The translations under genes and the position numbers were made by a program. DNA of 64,000 nt. It comes from Arthrobacter woluwensis. Its GTDB lineage: Bacteria > Actinomycetota > Actinomycetes > Actinomycetales > Micrococcaceae. The notes under the pieces were generated by a model, which did not search any database, was not told where the DNA came from, and was given only the letters and a program-made list of their open reading frames with translations. The DNA lies in the NCBI RefSeq assembly GCF_030816155.1, contig NZ_JAUSXR010000001.1, forward strand, positions 2,046,001 through 2,110,000, written 5' to 3'. Below, in pieces: positions 46,243 through 55,874 of this stretch (position 1 is its first letter; every line of letters begins with the position of its first letter).

Positions 46243-46255
46243 CGCGCTCCTCTCG

Positions 46256-46684
46256 TCAGCCTCGGCCGACGGTATCGAAGGGTTCCGCTCCGGTCGGCCC
46301 AGGCTTCACGACGGCGAAACGCAGGTGGACGTCTGCGGTTTCAAGGGTCAGAGTGTCCTCCAGTGACAGCGACGGCATCAGAGGAAAGGCGATGTCCTCC
46401 ATACCCGCAAAGGGCCCGTCGCTGAACCCGGCTGATTGCAGAGGACTCAGCCGGTTGCCCGATTCATCGGACAGGTTCACTCCGTCCGCCAGGAGGCTCC
46501 GCCGTGTGAGACGCACACCTCTGGGCGTGTCCACGTATTCCTGCCGTTCGTCGTCGACGCGCAGACGCACCAGGAGATACCCCTCCACGATTTCCACGGT
46601 CTGCACCTCGAATCCCGGGCTCGAACCTTCCAGCGTTTCCGTCCTCAGCAGCACAGCGGTCTCCCCCTGACCTTCCGGCCGCAC
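46256..46684 (-). CDS. Hypothetical protein, start uncertain
   Basis: A soluble protein of about 142 residues, counted from an in-frame GTG at 46684; the frame is open to 46825. Segments such as VQTVEIVEGYLLVRLRVDDE and FPLMPSLSLEDTLTLETADV look like a real beta-rich protein. No ribosome binding site marks a start, and the upstream end lies near the tRNA fragment, so the 5' end may be truncated. The product is not recognised. Confidence 0.5.
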   Translation of the reverse strand: MRPEGQGETAVLLRTETLEGSSPGFEVQTVEIVEGYLLVRLRVDDERQEYVDTPRGVRLTRRSLLADGVNLSDESGNRLSPLQSAGFSDGPFAGMEDIAFPLMPSLSLEDTLTLETADVHLRFAVVKPGPTGAEPFDTVGRG

Positions 46685-46857
46685 GCGTCGTAGAGTGTGG
46701 CCATTTCGTCGCGTCGTGGGCACAGCCGCCGGGCGGCGTCGTACACACGGCGCGAAGTTCGATTCAAACCGTCCTCCGATCCAAGCACGCCCCTGAGACA
46801 AGCGATAGTCGCAAGGAAAGGCCACCTAAAGCGAGTAGCGCCGACCGCCGTCCATTG

Positions 46858-46891
46858 CGAACCCGTAACCCATTGATTAAGAGTCAATTGC
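46858..46891 (-). repeat. Inverted tRNA-Lys core fragment (possible attachment-site scar)
   Basis: On the minus strand 33 of 34 bases match tRNA-Lys 43163-43196: the anticodon arm, variable loop and T-stem to the T-loop, with A for C at one position. Similarity ends sharply on the T-loop side and fades on the other (GGCA-CC for GGCA-GA). No acceptor stem can form, so it is not a working tRNA. Integrase attachment cores commonly cover this part of a tRNA. Confidence 0.85.
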
Positions 46892-47016
46892 GGTGCCGCA
46901 ATGTGTGCCGGTGCACTCGGGATGCGCGTTCACGCAGGCACGTGCAACGATCTGTGGGAGAGGCACGGTTCCCGACGGACGCCTCCTGAGCGACGACACC
47001 CGAGAAGGAACCCCGC

Positions 47017-48270
47017 ATGAGTGAGACCCCTGCGCTGGCACGCCGTCTCGGCACCCTCGACGCCGTGCTGATCGGGCTCGGGTCCATGATCGGCGCCGGA
47101 GTGTTCGCGGCCTTCACCCCGGCGGCTGCGGCGGCCGGGTCGGGGCCGCTCATCGGACTGCTGGTGGCCGCGTTCGTGGCCTTCTGCAATGCGAGCTCCT
47201 CGGCGCAGCTCGCCGCGGCGTATCCGGCCTCGGGCGGCAGCTACCTCTACGGCAGGGAGAGGATCGGTCCGTGGGCCGGATTCCTGGCCGGCTGGGGGTT
47301 CGTGATCGGTAAGACCGCGAGCGCCGCCGCCATGGCCATGACGTTCGCCGCGTATGTCGCGCCGCCCGGCTGGGAACGCCCGGTGGCCATCCTGGCGGTG
47401 ATCGCGCTCGCCGCGGTGAACTACCGCGGCATCACCCGGACCGCTCGGCTGACCCGCATCCTCATGGTCCTGGTCCTGGCCGCGCTGACCATCATCGTCG
47501 CCGCCTGCTGGGCGGGATCCTCCCCCGATCTGGGCAAGGTCGCCGGAGAAGGTCTCCTGGCGCACGGCTGGTACGGCATTCTGCAGTCCGCAGGGCTGCT
47601 GTTCTTCGCGTTCGCCGGGTACGCCCGCATCGCGACCCTGAGCGAGGAGGTCCGCGAACCCCGGCGGACCATCCCCCGTGCCATCCTCATCGCCCTGGCC
47701 GTGACCGCCGTCGTGTACGCGACGGTGGCCGTCACGCTGCTCGCCACGCTCGGACCGTCCGGCGTCGCCGCGGAACCAGCACCGCTCGCCGCTGCCGTCG
47801 CGTCGGGAAACGCTGCCTGGGCGACGCCGGTCGTGCGCGCCGGAGCGGCGGTCGCCGCGCTCGGGGCTCTGCTCGCCCTCATCGCCGGTCTCGGAAGGAC
47901 GAGTCTGGCGATGGCCCGCGAACACGACCTGCCCCACTGGCTCGCGGCCGTGCACCCCCGGTACCGGGTGCCGCACCGGGCCGAGGTGACGGTCGCCGTC
48001 GCGATCTGCGGGATCATCGCGGTGGCAGATCTCCAGGGAGCCATCGGCTTCTCGTCCTTCGGCGTGCTGATCTATTACCTCGTGGCCAACCTCGCCGCAT
48101 TCACCCAAGTGGGCGCGGACCGCCGGTATCCGCGCGTGTTCCAGGTCCTCGGCGCGCTGGCCTGCGTCGGACTGGCCGCGACCCTGCCCCTGCCGTCCGT
48201 GGTCGCCGGGGCGGCGGTGTTCGCCGTCGGCGTCATCGTGCGCTGGATCCGCATCGCCAGGACCTCTTGA
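47017..48270 (+). CDS. APC-family amino acid permease
   Basis: A 417-residue membrane transporter with about twelve hydrophobic segments. The first has the APC signature LGSMIGAGVFAAFTPAAAAA; SGGSYLYGRERIGPWAGFLAGW and FFAFAGYARIATLSEEVREP follow, all typical of the amino acid/polyamine/cation family. GAAGGA precedes the ATG. It stands alone next to the island boundary. The substrate cannot be read from the sequence. Confidence 0.9.
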   Translation: MSETPALARRLGTLDAVLIGLGSMIGAGVFAAFTPAAAAAGSGPLIGLLVAAFVAFCNASSSAQLAAAYPASGGSYLYGRERIGPWAGFLAGWGFVIGKTASAAAMAMTFAAYVAPPGWERPVAILAVIALAAVNYRGITRTARLTRILMVLVLAALTIIVAACWAGSSPDLGKVAGEGLLAHGWYGILQSAGLLFFAFAGYARIATLSEEVREPRRTIPRAILIALAVTAVVYATVAVTLLATLGPSGVAAEPAPLAAAVASGNAAWATPVVRAGAAVAALGALLALIAGLGRTSLAMAREHDLPHWLAAVHPRYRVPHRAEVTVAVAICGIIAVADLQGAIGFSSFGVLIYYLVANLAAFTQVGADRRYPRVFQVLGALACVGLAATLPLPSVVAGAAVFAVGVIVRWIRIARTS

Positions 48271-48396
48271 AACCGCCTGCCCGCGGCATCAGTCTGATTA
48301 GGGCGCCCCTGGCCCGGACTATAGGCTGAAAGACACCGACGGCCCCGCGCAGCCGGCGCCGTCGTCCCCCGGATCACCGCTTCAAGGAGGAGACTC

Positions 48397-48882
48397 TTGC
48401 CCACGTCCACCACTCCGCGCCTCACGCCGGGAACCCCGGCTCCGGACTTCACACTGAAGAACGCCCAGGGCGACGACGTCACGCTCTCCTCGCTCCGCGG
48501 CCAGCGGGTCATCCTCTTCTTCTACCCGCAGGCCGACACCCCGGCGTGTGCGCAGCAGGCCTGCGACTTCCGCGACAACGTGGCGCGTTTCGGTCAGGAG
48601 GGCTACACCGTGCTGGGCATCTCCCCCGACTCGGTGGACAAGCTCGCCGCCTGGGACCAGCGGGAGCACTTCGGCTACACGATGCTGGCCGATGAGGGCC
48701 ACCTCGTGGCGGAGCGCTATGCCGTCTGGGGCGAGAAGCTCAACTACGGCAAGCCGTACCAGGGGATCATCCGCAGCACCTTCGTGATCGACGAGGGCGG
48801 GAACGTCGCGGTGGCCCAGTACAACGTGCGCGCCAAGGGCCACGTGGCCAAGCTGCGCCGGGACCTCAAGCTCCCCGCCTAA
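48397..48882 (+). CDS. bcp: Thioredoxin-dependent peroxiredoxin (BCP/PrxQ)
   Basis: Reduces hydrogen peroxide and organic peroxides in the cytoplasm using thioredoxin. The 161-residue protein has the peroxidatic Cys51 and the nearby Cys56 in FYPQADTPACAQQAC, the five-residue spacing typical of BCP with an intramolecular disulfide. The start is a TTG with AAGGAGGAG six bases upstream. It is a single-gene unit ended by a strong hairpin. Confidence 0.94.
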   Translation: MPTSTTPRLTPGTPAPDFTLKNAQGDDVTLSSLRGQRVILFFYPQADTPACAQQACDFRDNVARFGQEGYTVLGISPDSVDKLAAWDQREHFGYTMLADEGHLVAERYAVWGEKLNYGKPYQGIIRSTFVIDEGGNVAVAQYNVRAKGHVAKLRRDLKLPA

Positions 48883-48890
48883 TCCTGCAC

Positions 48891-48931
48891 GGGTCCTGAT
48901 GCGGCGGCCACGGACCGCCGCATCAGGACCC
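48891..48931 (+). terminator. Terminator after the peroxiredoxin gene
   Basis: A perfect 17-base-pair stem (48891-48907 with 48915-48931) with a seven-base loop, nine bases past the stop. Confidence 0.82.
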
Positions 48932-49010
48932 ACATCACGCAATTCGCTGAGCCGACTCCCCGGCGATTGCGTCTAGACTTGAGCGTGGCGTTCAGCGCCG
49001 CACAGCACCA

Positions 49011-49095
49011 GCGCGAGTGGTGAAATTGGCAGACACGCAGGATTTAGGTTCCTGTGCCTTCGGGCGTGTGGGTTCAAGTCCCACCTTGCGCACCA
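49011..49095 (+). tRNA. tRNA-Leu (TAG anticodon), CCA encoded
   Basis: An 85-base class II tRNA: acceptor GCGCGAG/CTTGCGC, anticodon stem CAGGA/TCCTG around TTTAGGT (anticodon TAG, reads CUA), a long variable arm (GCCTTCGGGC) and T-arm GTGGGTTCAAGTCCCAC, then ACCA. Confidence 0.97.
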
Positions 49096-49172
49096 GTGAC
49101 ACAGCATGACCCCAGAACACCAAGCAGTCCACGGGCCGCCGGACAGCCGGCGGCCTTTCCACACGTGAGGTG

Positions 49173-50846
49173 ATGAAGCCAGTGGCCCCAGCCCGCTCCG
49201 TCCGTGTTCCGCGCACGCGGCGCCTGCTGGCGGCCGCCAGTGCCGCCGTCGTCCTTCTCAGTGGCTGTACGCCCACCACGACGCCCGAGCCGAGCATCAG
49301 CTCCTCCACCGCCCCCACCAAGGCGTTCCGCTTCGGAACTCCGGCGCCGCCTGTGGGCCTCGACCCGGCGCTCACCTCCGATCTGGAGTCCTACCGGGTG
49401 ACCCGGCAGGTGCTGGAGGGCCTCCTGACCGTCGACGCCATCACGGGCAAGCCCGCGCCGTCTCTCGCCACTGAATGGAAGGCGTCCGACGACGGTCTGC
49501 GCTACGACTTCACCCTCCGCCAGGGCGTGAGCTTCCAGGACGGGACCCCCTTCAACGCCCAGGCCGTCTGCGCCAATTTCCAGCGCTGGTACAAGCTGAG
49601 CCCGGCCCTCCGCAAGGAGAGCAGCGCGACCTTCGGCACGATCTTCCGCGGCTATTCGGACGAACCGGCCAAATCGATCTACCGGGGCTGCACCACCAAG
49701 GACGCCCATCATGTCTCGATCGATCTGGCGGAACCCTTCACCGGTTTCCTCCAGTCGCTCACGATGCCGTCGCTGGCGATCTCCTCCCCCAAGGCCCTCA
49801 CCGAGGGCAAGGCCGACGCCCTCACGCAGACCAAGGCCGGAACGAAGGTGTCCGCCTATGGCACCCACCCCGTGGGGACCGGGCCCTTCCAGTTCGCGTC
49901 CTGGGACGACTCCGAGGTCACTCTGAAGGCCAACCCGCGGTACTGGGGCGACCGTGGCGAGATCGGCACCGTGACATTCCGCGTCATCTCGCACCCCGAG
50001 GTGCGCCGCGAAGCCCTCGACAAGGGTGAGATCGACGCCTACGACAACATCACCGTGGACACCATGGAGGCCCTGGTCAAAAAGGGTCAGCAGGTGGTCC
50101 AGCGCGACCCCTTCTCCGTGATGTACCTGGGCATGAACCAGTCCGTGGCCCCGCTGAACAATCTCAAGGTCCGGCAGGCCATCGAGTACGCCGTGGACAA
50201 GAACACGATCGTGCGGCGCTTCTACCTGGATGGCACCGCCCAGGCGACGCAGTTCGTCCCGCCGCGGCTGTCCGGTTTCAACAACGGCGCCCCGGCGCTC
50301 GGCTACGACCCGAACAAGGCCAAGGCCCTCCTCAAGGAGGCCGGCTACGACGGCAAGCCCATCCCGTTCTACTACCCGGTCAACGTGACCCGGGCGTACC
50401 TGCCGTCCCCGGAGAAGGTCTACGCAGAGATCGCCCGCGAGCTGACCGCCGTCGGCCTGGTGATCAAGCCGGTGCCCGTCCCCTGGACGGACGGCTACGC
50501 GCAGAAGGTGACCTCGGCGGGAACCCACGGCCTTCACCTGTTCGGCTGGAACGGCTCGTACGCCGATCCGGACAACTTCCTCTCGCCGCTTTTCGGCTCC
50601 ACGCGCAGTGAGTTCGGTTACACCGACGCGGACGTCTTCAAGGACATCGCACGTGCCCGCACCCTCCCGGACGGGGACGAACGCTCCACGCTCTACCGCT
50701 CCATCAACGAGGGGATCGCGAAGGCGCTGCCCGCCCTGCCCATCGCCTATCCGATCTCGGCTCTGGCGATGTCGGACCGCGTGGTGAGCTACCCTTCGTC
50801 CCCCGTTCTGAACGAAGTCTTTTCGAAGGTAAAACTCAAAGGATAA
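49173..50846 (+). CDS. ABC transporter substrate-binding lipoprotein, family 5 (peptide type)
   Basis: A 557-residue lipoprotein: a basic start, hydrophobic RRLLAAASAAVVLLSGC with the lipidated Cys about residue 33, then a Thr/Ser/Pro-rich linker. The mature part has the family 5 signatures ESYRVTRQVLEGLLTVDAIT, LRQGVSFQDGTPFNA and VGTGPFQFASWD. No permease or ATPase genes lie beside it, so it must serve a transporter encoded elsewhere. Several start codons cluster at 49170-49184. The substrate is likely a peptide or similar compound. Confidence 0.9.
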   Translation: MKPVAPARSVRVPRTRRLLAAASAAVVLLSGCTPTTTPEPSISSSTAPTKAFRFGTPAPPVGLDPALTSDLESYRVTRQVLEGLLTVDAITGKPAPSLATEWKASDDGLRYDFTLRQGVSFQDGTPFNAQAVCANFQRWYKLSPALRKESSATFGTIFRGYSDEPAKSIYRGCTTKDAHHVSIDLAEPFTGFLQSLTMPSLAISSPKALTEGKADALTQTKAGTKVSAYGTHPVGTGPFQFASWDDSEVTLKANPRYWGDRGEIGTVTFRVISHPEVRREALDKGEIDAYDNITVDTMEALVKKGQQVVQRDPFSVMYLGMNQSVAPLNNLKVRQAIEYAVDKNTIVRRFYLDGTAQATQFVPPRLSGFNNGAPALGYDPNKAKALLKEAGYDGKPIPFYYPVNVTRAYLPSPEKVYAEIARELTAVGLVIKPVPVPWTDGYAQKVTSAGTHGLHLFGWNGSYADPDNFLSPLFGSTRSEFGYTDADVFKDIARARTLPDGDERSTLYRSINEGIAKALPALPIAYPISALAMSDRVVSYPSSPVLNEVFSKVKLKG

Positions 50847-50924
50847 CTCCCAGGGGCAATTTTTGATAGAGACCGCCAGGGGATATTCTGCTACTGCCCA
50901 ATGTTGCTGCAATCGGAGTTCACT

Positions 50925-52436
50925 GTGACCTTCATTTCCAAGACTTCCTCCGCCGACGTCGTCCTCATCGGTGGAGGCATCATGAGCGCCACCCTCGGTG
51001 CGTTCCTCAAGCAGCTCCAGCCGGACTGGTCGATCGTGCTCTACGAGCGCCTCGACCAGGCGGGCCTGGAAAGCTCCGATCCCTGGAACAACGCGGGCAC
51101 CGGCCACTCCGCCTTCTGCGAGCTGAACTACATGCCGCAGGCCAAGGACGGTTCCGTGAACCCGGCCAAGGCGCTCGGCATCGCCGAAGGTTTCCAGCTC
51201 TCCCGGCAGTTCTGGTCCCACCTGGTCTCCGAACAGCTCATCGGCTCCCCCAAGGGCTTCATCAACACCGTGCCGCACATGAGCTTCGTGCTCGGTGACG
51301 ACCACTCCGATTACCTCAAGAAGCGCTACGAGGCCCTGAAGCCGCACCCGCTCTTCTCCACCATGGAGCACAGCGAGGACGCCGCGACCATCGGGGGCTG
51401 GGCACCCCTGGTGATGGAAGGCCGTCAGCCGGGCCGCTTCGCCGCCACCCGCGTGGCCGAGGGCACCGACGTCGACTTCGGCGCCTTGAGCCGCGAACTC
51501 ACCGCGTACCTGGAGCGCTCCGGCGTGGAGGTCAACTACTTCCACGACGTCACCGACCTGGAGAAGCTGTCCTTCGGCCGCGGCTGGCAGGTCTCCACCC
51601 GTCACCTGGGATCCAACGAACGGGGCAGCGTCAAGGCCAAGTTCGTCTTCGTGGGCGCCGGGGGCGGCGCACTGCACCTGCTCCAGGCCTCCGGCATCCC
51701 CGAGTCCAAGGGCTACGGCGGATTCCCGGTGTCCGGCAAGTTCTTCCGCTGCACCGACGAGACCGTCACCGCGCAGCACAACGCCAAGGTCTATGGCCAG
51801 GCCTCCGTGGGCGCCCCGCCCATGTCCGTGCCGCACCTCGACACCCGCTATGTGGGCGGCCAGCGCTCCCTGCTGTTCGGCCCGTACGGGGGCTTCTCCA
51901 CCAACTTCCTCAAGAACGGCTCGTACTGGGACCTCCCCGGCAGCGTGCGCCCCAACAACATCGTGCCGATGCTGGGCGTCGCCAAGGACAACCTGGACCT
52001 GGTCGCGTACCTGGTCAAGGAGGTCACCAAGAGCCATGGCGCCAAGGTCGAGGCCCTGCGCGAGTACTACCCCAAAGCCGACGGCGACAAGTGGGAACTG
52101 ATCACGGCCGGCCAGCGCGTGCAGATCATCAAGAAGGATCCCAAGCGTGGCGGCGCCCTGCAGTTCGGGACCGAGGTCATCACGAGCCGTGACGGCTCGA
52201 TCGGCGCCCTGCTCGGCGCCTCCCCCGGAGCCTCCACCGCGGTTCCGATCATGCTCGAGCTCCTCAAGCGCTCCTTCCCCGCGCAGTTCAAGGGCTGGGA
52301 AGGCAAGATCAAGGAGATGCTCCCCGGCTACGGCGTGCGCCTGAACGACAACCCGGAACTGGCCCGTGAGCTGGCAGCCCACACCGCCACCGTGCTCCAG
52401 CTGGACGAGGCCAATACCGTCAGGACCGCACAGTAA
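50925..52436 (+). CDS. mqo: Malate:quinone oxidoreductase
   Basis: Membrane-associated FAD enzyme that oxidises malate to oxaloacetate and feeds electrons to quinone, the main malate oxidation route in many actinobacteria. The 503-residue protein has the FAD motif [20 protein letters not shown] at its start, then [20 protein letters not shown], typical of Mqo, and [19 protein letters not shown]. The GTG at 50925 has GGAG seven bases upstream; the frame opens eight codons earlier. It ends at a terminator. Confidence 0.95.
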   Translation: MTFISKTSSADVVLIGGGIMSATLGAFLKQLQPDWSIVLYERLDQAGLESSDPWNNAGTGHSAFCELNYMPQAKDGSVNPAKALGIAEGFQLSRQFWSHLVSEQLIGSPKGFINTVPHMSFVLGDDHSDYLKKRYEALKPHPLFSTMEHSEDAATIGGWAPLVMEGRQPGRFAATRVAEGTDVDFGALSRELTAYLERSGVEVNYFHDVTDLEKLSFGRGWQVSTRHLGSNERGSVKAKFVFVGAGGGALHLLQASGIPESKGYGGFPVSGKFFRCTDETVTAQHNAKVYGQASVGAPPMSVPHLDTRYVGGQRSLLFGPYGGFSTNFLKNGSYWDLPGSVRPNNIVPMLGVAKDNLDLVAYLVKEVTKSHGAKVEALREYYPKADGDKWELITAGQRVQIIKKDPKRGGALQFGTEVITSRDGSIGALLGASPGASTAVPIMLELLKRSFPAQFKGWEGKIKEMLPGYGVRLNDNPELARELAAHTATVLQLDEANTVRTAQ

Positions 52437-52486
52437 GATTGCCCTCAGCAACAGTGTTTGGCAGCGCGGGTCCTTGAACCCGTGAC

Positions 52487-52512
52487 GAACCCCCGCCCTG
52501 TGGCGGGGGTTC
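52487..52512 (+). terminator. Terminator after mqo
   Basis: GAACCCCCGCC pairs with GGCGGGGGTTC (11 base pairs, CTGT loop), 50 bases past the stop. Confidence 0.78.
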
Positions 52513-52563
52513 TCTGCATTCACGGCCGAGTCCCGCACTGACCGTTCCTGCTCAAGGAGTACC

Positions 52564-55500
52564 GTGTTCCGCCTCTCCCAGCTCTCCCTCGCCAACAGGG
52601 CCCTGATCGCGCTGATCACGGTGTTCGCCGCGGTGTTCGGCGTCATCACGATGGGCTCCCTCAAGCAGGAGCTCATCCCGTCGATCGAGTTCCCCCAGAT
52701 CTCCGTGCTCAGCACCATGCCAGGCGCCTCCGCCGAAGTGGTGGACAAGCAGGTCGGCGAGCCTCTCGAACAGGCCCTGGGCGGCGTGGAGGCGGTCGAG
52801 TCGACCACCTCCACCTCGCGCAGCGGCGTCTCCACGGTGAGTCTCAAGTTCGCTTACGGCACCAATCTGGACCGGGCCCGCAACCAGGTGGACCGCGCGA
52901 TCTCCAGCGCCAAGCGCAACCTGCCGGCCGACGTCGACCCCCAGTCCTATGCCGGCAACATCAACGACTTCCCGGTCGTCTACCTCGCCGTGTCCTCGGA
53001 CCAGCCGCTGAGCGTGCTCAGCGAGCAGCTGAACCGCCTGAGCGTGCCGCGTTTGCTCAAGCTCGACGGCGTGCGCGGCGCCGAAGTCAGCGGCGCCACC
53101 GGTCAGTACGTCTCGATCCTGCCGCAGACAGGAGCGCTCGCCCAGCGCGGCCTCAGCGCCCAGTCGATCCGACAGGCCCTCAAGGACAACGGCTCGGTCA
53201 TCCCGGTCGGGACCATCACCGAGCAGGGCAAGGAACTGTCCCTGCAGGTCGGGACCCGGGTCGACACCCTGGACGCCGTGAAGGCGCTCCCGCTTACGGG
53301 GGCGAACACCCCGACCACGATCGGCGACATCGCCCAGGTCCAGCTCAAGGACAACCCCGCCACCTCCATCACGCGCACCAACGGCGTGCAGACGCTCGCG
53401 CTCTCCGTCACGAAGAAGCCGGAAGCGGACACCGTGGCGCTCTCCCACGCGGTGCGGGACGCGATCCCGGCCCTGCAGGACGAACTCGGTCACGGCGCCA
53501 AGTTCACCTCGGTCTTCGATCAGGCGCCCTTCATCGAGAAGTCCATCAAGGACCTCACCACGGAAGGTCTTCTGGGCCTCGGATTCGCCGTGGTCATCAT
53601 CCTGCTGTTCCTGCTCTCCGTGCGGTCCACGCTGGTCACGGCCATCTCGATCCCGCTCTCCCTGCTCATCACGTTCATCGGGCTCGGGGCTGCCAAGTAC
53701 TCCCTGAACATCCTGACGCTCGGCGCCCTGACCATCGCGATCGGACGGGTGGTGGACGACTCGATCGTGGTGATCGAGAACATCAAGCGGCACCTCAGCT
53801 ACGGCGAAGACAAGAAGACGGCCATCCTGACCGCCATCCGCGAGGTGGCCGGGGCCGTGACGGCCTCCACCCTCACCACAGTGGCAGTGTTCCTGCCGAT
53901 CGCCTTCGTGGGTGACATCGCGGGCGAGCTGTTCCGGCCGTTCGCGCTCACGGTGACCATCGCCCTGCTCGCCTCGCTCTTCGTCTCCCTCACCATCGTC
54001 CCCGTCCTCGCGTACTGGTTCCTGAAGTCGGGGAACGTCCAGGGCCGCGAGCAGGCGGAGATCGAGCGGGAGGCCCACGCCAAGGAGGAGCGCTCCTGGC
54101 TCGCCCGTGGCTACGTCCCCGTCCTGCACGCCACGCAGCGCCATCCCGTCATCACCCTGGTCTCCGCCGTCGTGATCCTGGTGGCGACCTTCGCCATGAC
54201 GCCGCTGCTGCCCACCAACCTGCTGGGCGACTCGGGCCAGAACAGCTTCACCATCCGGCAGTCCCTGCCTGCGGGCACCACCCTGGACGATTCCAGCAAG
54301 GCCGCGGCGAAGGTGGAGAGCGCGCTCAAGGACGTCGACGGCGTCAAGGACGTCCAGGTCATCCTCGGCAACGCCGGGACCGGCTACGGCGCCATGGTCT
54401 CCAGCGGCTCCTCCGACGCCAACTTCACGGTGACCACGGATGAGAAGAAGAACCAGCTGAAGCTCCAGGACGCGGCACGGGCCAAACTCGACGACCTGAA
54501 GGACGCGGGCAAGCTCACGATCGGCTCGCAGCAGGGCGGCTTCGGCAGCTCCAACACGGTGGACGTGACCATCCGCTCGGGCGACTCGGACGCCCTCGCC
54601 AAGGCCTCCCAGCAGCTCGTCACGGCCTTCGGCGACGTGCCGAACACCACCTCCGTGACCAGCAATCTGGCGTCCTCCTACCCCGTGGTCCAGGTGGAGG
54701 TGAACCGGGCCAAGGCCGCGGCGCTGGGCCTCTCGGAGCAGCAGATCGGCGGCCTGCTGGCCAGCGCGTCCAACCCGCCGCTCGATGTGAAGCTGCGCCT
54801 CGGCGTCACGGACTACTCCGTCCGCGTGGGCGAGGCCCAGCCGTTCCGCAGCATCCAGGAGCTCAAGGACAGCAAGATCCCGGGCACTCCGCTGACGCTC
54901 TCCGCGGTGGCCGACGTCCAGCAGGTCAACGTGCCGTCCAGCATCACCAGCAGCAACGGCCAGCGCACCGCCGTCGTCTCGGTCACTCCGGACGGCAGCA
55001 ATCTGGGCGCGGTCAGCACGGAGGTGCAGAAGCGTCTGGCGTCCATCAAACTCCCGGCCGGCACGACGGCGGCCGTGGGCGGCGCGACGACGCAGCAGGC
55101 CGACTCCTTCCGTCAGCTGGGGCTGGCCCTGCTGGCCGCCGTCGCGATCGTCTACGTGATCATGGTGGCGACGTTCAAGTCCCTGGTCCAGCCGCTCATC
55201 CTGCTCGTCTCGATCCCGTTCGCCGCGACGGGCGCGATCGGCCTGCTCCTCGTGTCCCGTGTGCCGCTCGGCCTGCCGTCCCTGATCGGCATGCTCATGC
55301 TGGTGGGCATCGTGGTCACGAACGCGATCGTGCTGATCGACCTCATCAACCAGTACCGGCGGGCGGAGCCGGGGCGCAAGGCGATGTCCGTGGCGGATGC
55401 GATCGAACACGGCGCCCGCCGCCGTCTGCGGCCGATCCTCATGACGGCGGCGGCCACGGTGTTCGCCCTGACCCCGATGGCCCTCGGCCTGACGGGCGGC

Positions 55501-55671
55501 GGCGGTTTCATCTCGCAGCCGCTGGCGATCGTGGTGATCGGCGGGCTGGTGTCCTCCACGCTTCTCACCCTGGTCCTGGTGCCGGTCCTCTACCGCCTCG
55601 TCGAGGGGCGACGGGAACGGCGTCAGGAACGGAAGCAGGAGCACCACCGGCACGTCGCCGTGCAGGAGTGA
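52564..55671 (+). CDS. RND-superfamily efflux transporter (AcrB-like)
   Basis: A 1035-residue proton-driven pump. It has a first helix (ANRALIALITVFAAVFGVIT), two large external domains (about residues 40-320 and 550-850) and two groups of helices. The proton-relay Asp pair is present in TIAIGRVVDDSIVVIENIKR, the helix 4 signature. GTG start with AAGGAG. Single-membrane bacteria with such pumps include B. subtilis SwrC. No membrane-fusion or outer-membrane partner gene is adjacent. The substrate may be lipopeptides, drugs or metals; this is not determinable here. Confidence 0.92.
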   Translation: MFRLSQLSLANRALIALITVFAAVFGVITMGSLKQELIPSIEFPQISVLSTMPGASAEVVDKQVGEPLEQALGGVEAVESTTSTSRSGVSTVSLKFAYGTNLDRARNQVDRAISSAKRNLPADVDPQSYAGNINDFPVVYLAVSSDQPLSVLSEQLNRLSVPRLLKLDGVRGAEVSGATGQYVSILPQTGALAQRGLSAQSIRQALKDNGSVIPVGTITEQGKELSLQVGTRVDTLDAVKALPLTGANTPTTIGDIAQVQLKDNPATSITRTNGVQTLALSVTKKPEADTVALSHAVRDAIPALQDELGHGAKFTSVFDQAPFIEKSIKDLTTEGLLGLGFAVVIILLFLLSVRSTLVTAISIPLSLLITFIGLGAAKYSLNILTLGALTIAIGRVVDDSIVVIENIKRHLSYGEDKKTAILTAIREVAGAVTASTLTTVAVFLPIAFVGDIAGELFRPFALTVTIALLASLFVSLTIVPVLAYWFLKSGNVQGREQAEIEREAHAKEERSWLARGYVPVLHATQRHPVITLVSAVVILVATFAMTPLLPTNLLGDSGQNSFTIRQSLPAGTTLDDSSKAAAKVESALKDVDGVKDVQVILGNAGTGYGAMVSSGSSDANFTVTTDEKKNQLKLQDAARAKLDDLKDAGKLTIGSQQGGFGSSNTVDVTIRSGDSDALAKASQQLVTAFGDVPNTTSVTSNLASSYPVVQVEVNRAKAAALGLSEQQIGGLLASASNPPLDVKLRLGVTDYSVRVGEAQPFRSIQELKDSKIPGTPLTLSAVADVQQVNVPSSITSSNGQRTAVVSVTPDGSNLGAVSTEVQKRLASIKLPAGTTAAVGGATTQQADSFRQLGLALLAAVAIVYVIMVATFKSLVQPLILLVSIPFAATGAIGLLLVSRVPLGLPSLIGMLMLVGIVVTNAIVLIDLINQYRRAEPGRKAMSVADAIEHGARRRLRPILMTAAATVFALTPMALGLTGGGGFISQPLAIVVIGGLVSSTLLTLVLVPVLYRLVEGRRERRQERKQEHHRHVAVQE

Positions 55672-55820
55672 CTCGTCCCCCGGCTTGACCTGGGGGAACT
55701 CCACAGGACCCGGCCCGTCCGGGGCCTCGGCAGCACGCCGGCGCCCGGGGCGGGCCGCTCCGTTCCACCTCCGGATCCCCGGGAATAGATCCAGACCCTC
55801 CAGCGCTGACACGAGTGAAA

Positions 55821-55841
55821 TTAGATGCAAATGCATATAAT
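55821..55841 (+). promoter_or_regulatory. Operator over the -10 of the luciferase-like gene
   Basis: The imperfect palindrome TTAGATGCAAATGCATATAA (55821-55840) has inner arms ATGCA-AA-TGCAT and overlaps a TATAAT -10 (55836-55841). It lies 34 bases before the gene. A MarR-type site is likely because the second gene of the unit encodes a MarR protein. Confidence 0.6.
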
Positions 55842-55874
55842 TTGGTAGAGTTGGACGTGGCCAAGGAGGCAGCA

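Larger units (their letters stand above)
43216..46857. mobile_element. Putative accessory island bounded by tRNA-Lys and an inverted tRNA-Lys fragment
   Basis: About 3.6 kb lie between the intact tRNA-Lys and a 34-base inverted copy of its core. The content differs from the flanks: unrecognised small genes, long poorly coding stretches and AT-rich patches, while known housekeeping genes resume on both sides. No integrase or transposase is visible. Integration by a tyrosine recombinase normally leaves direct, not inverted, repeats, so an inversion or loss of part of the element must be assumed. The boundaries are tentative. Confidence 0.4.

Noticed and set aside
46858..46891. A second functional tRNA-Lys gene
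   Set aside because: Only the anticodon arm to T-loop is present; no acceptor or D-arm can be formed from the flanks.
43216..46900. Direct-repeat attachment sites or an integrase gene
   Set aside because: The only tRNA copy found is inverted, and no recombinase motif was seen in any frame.
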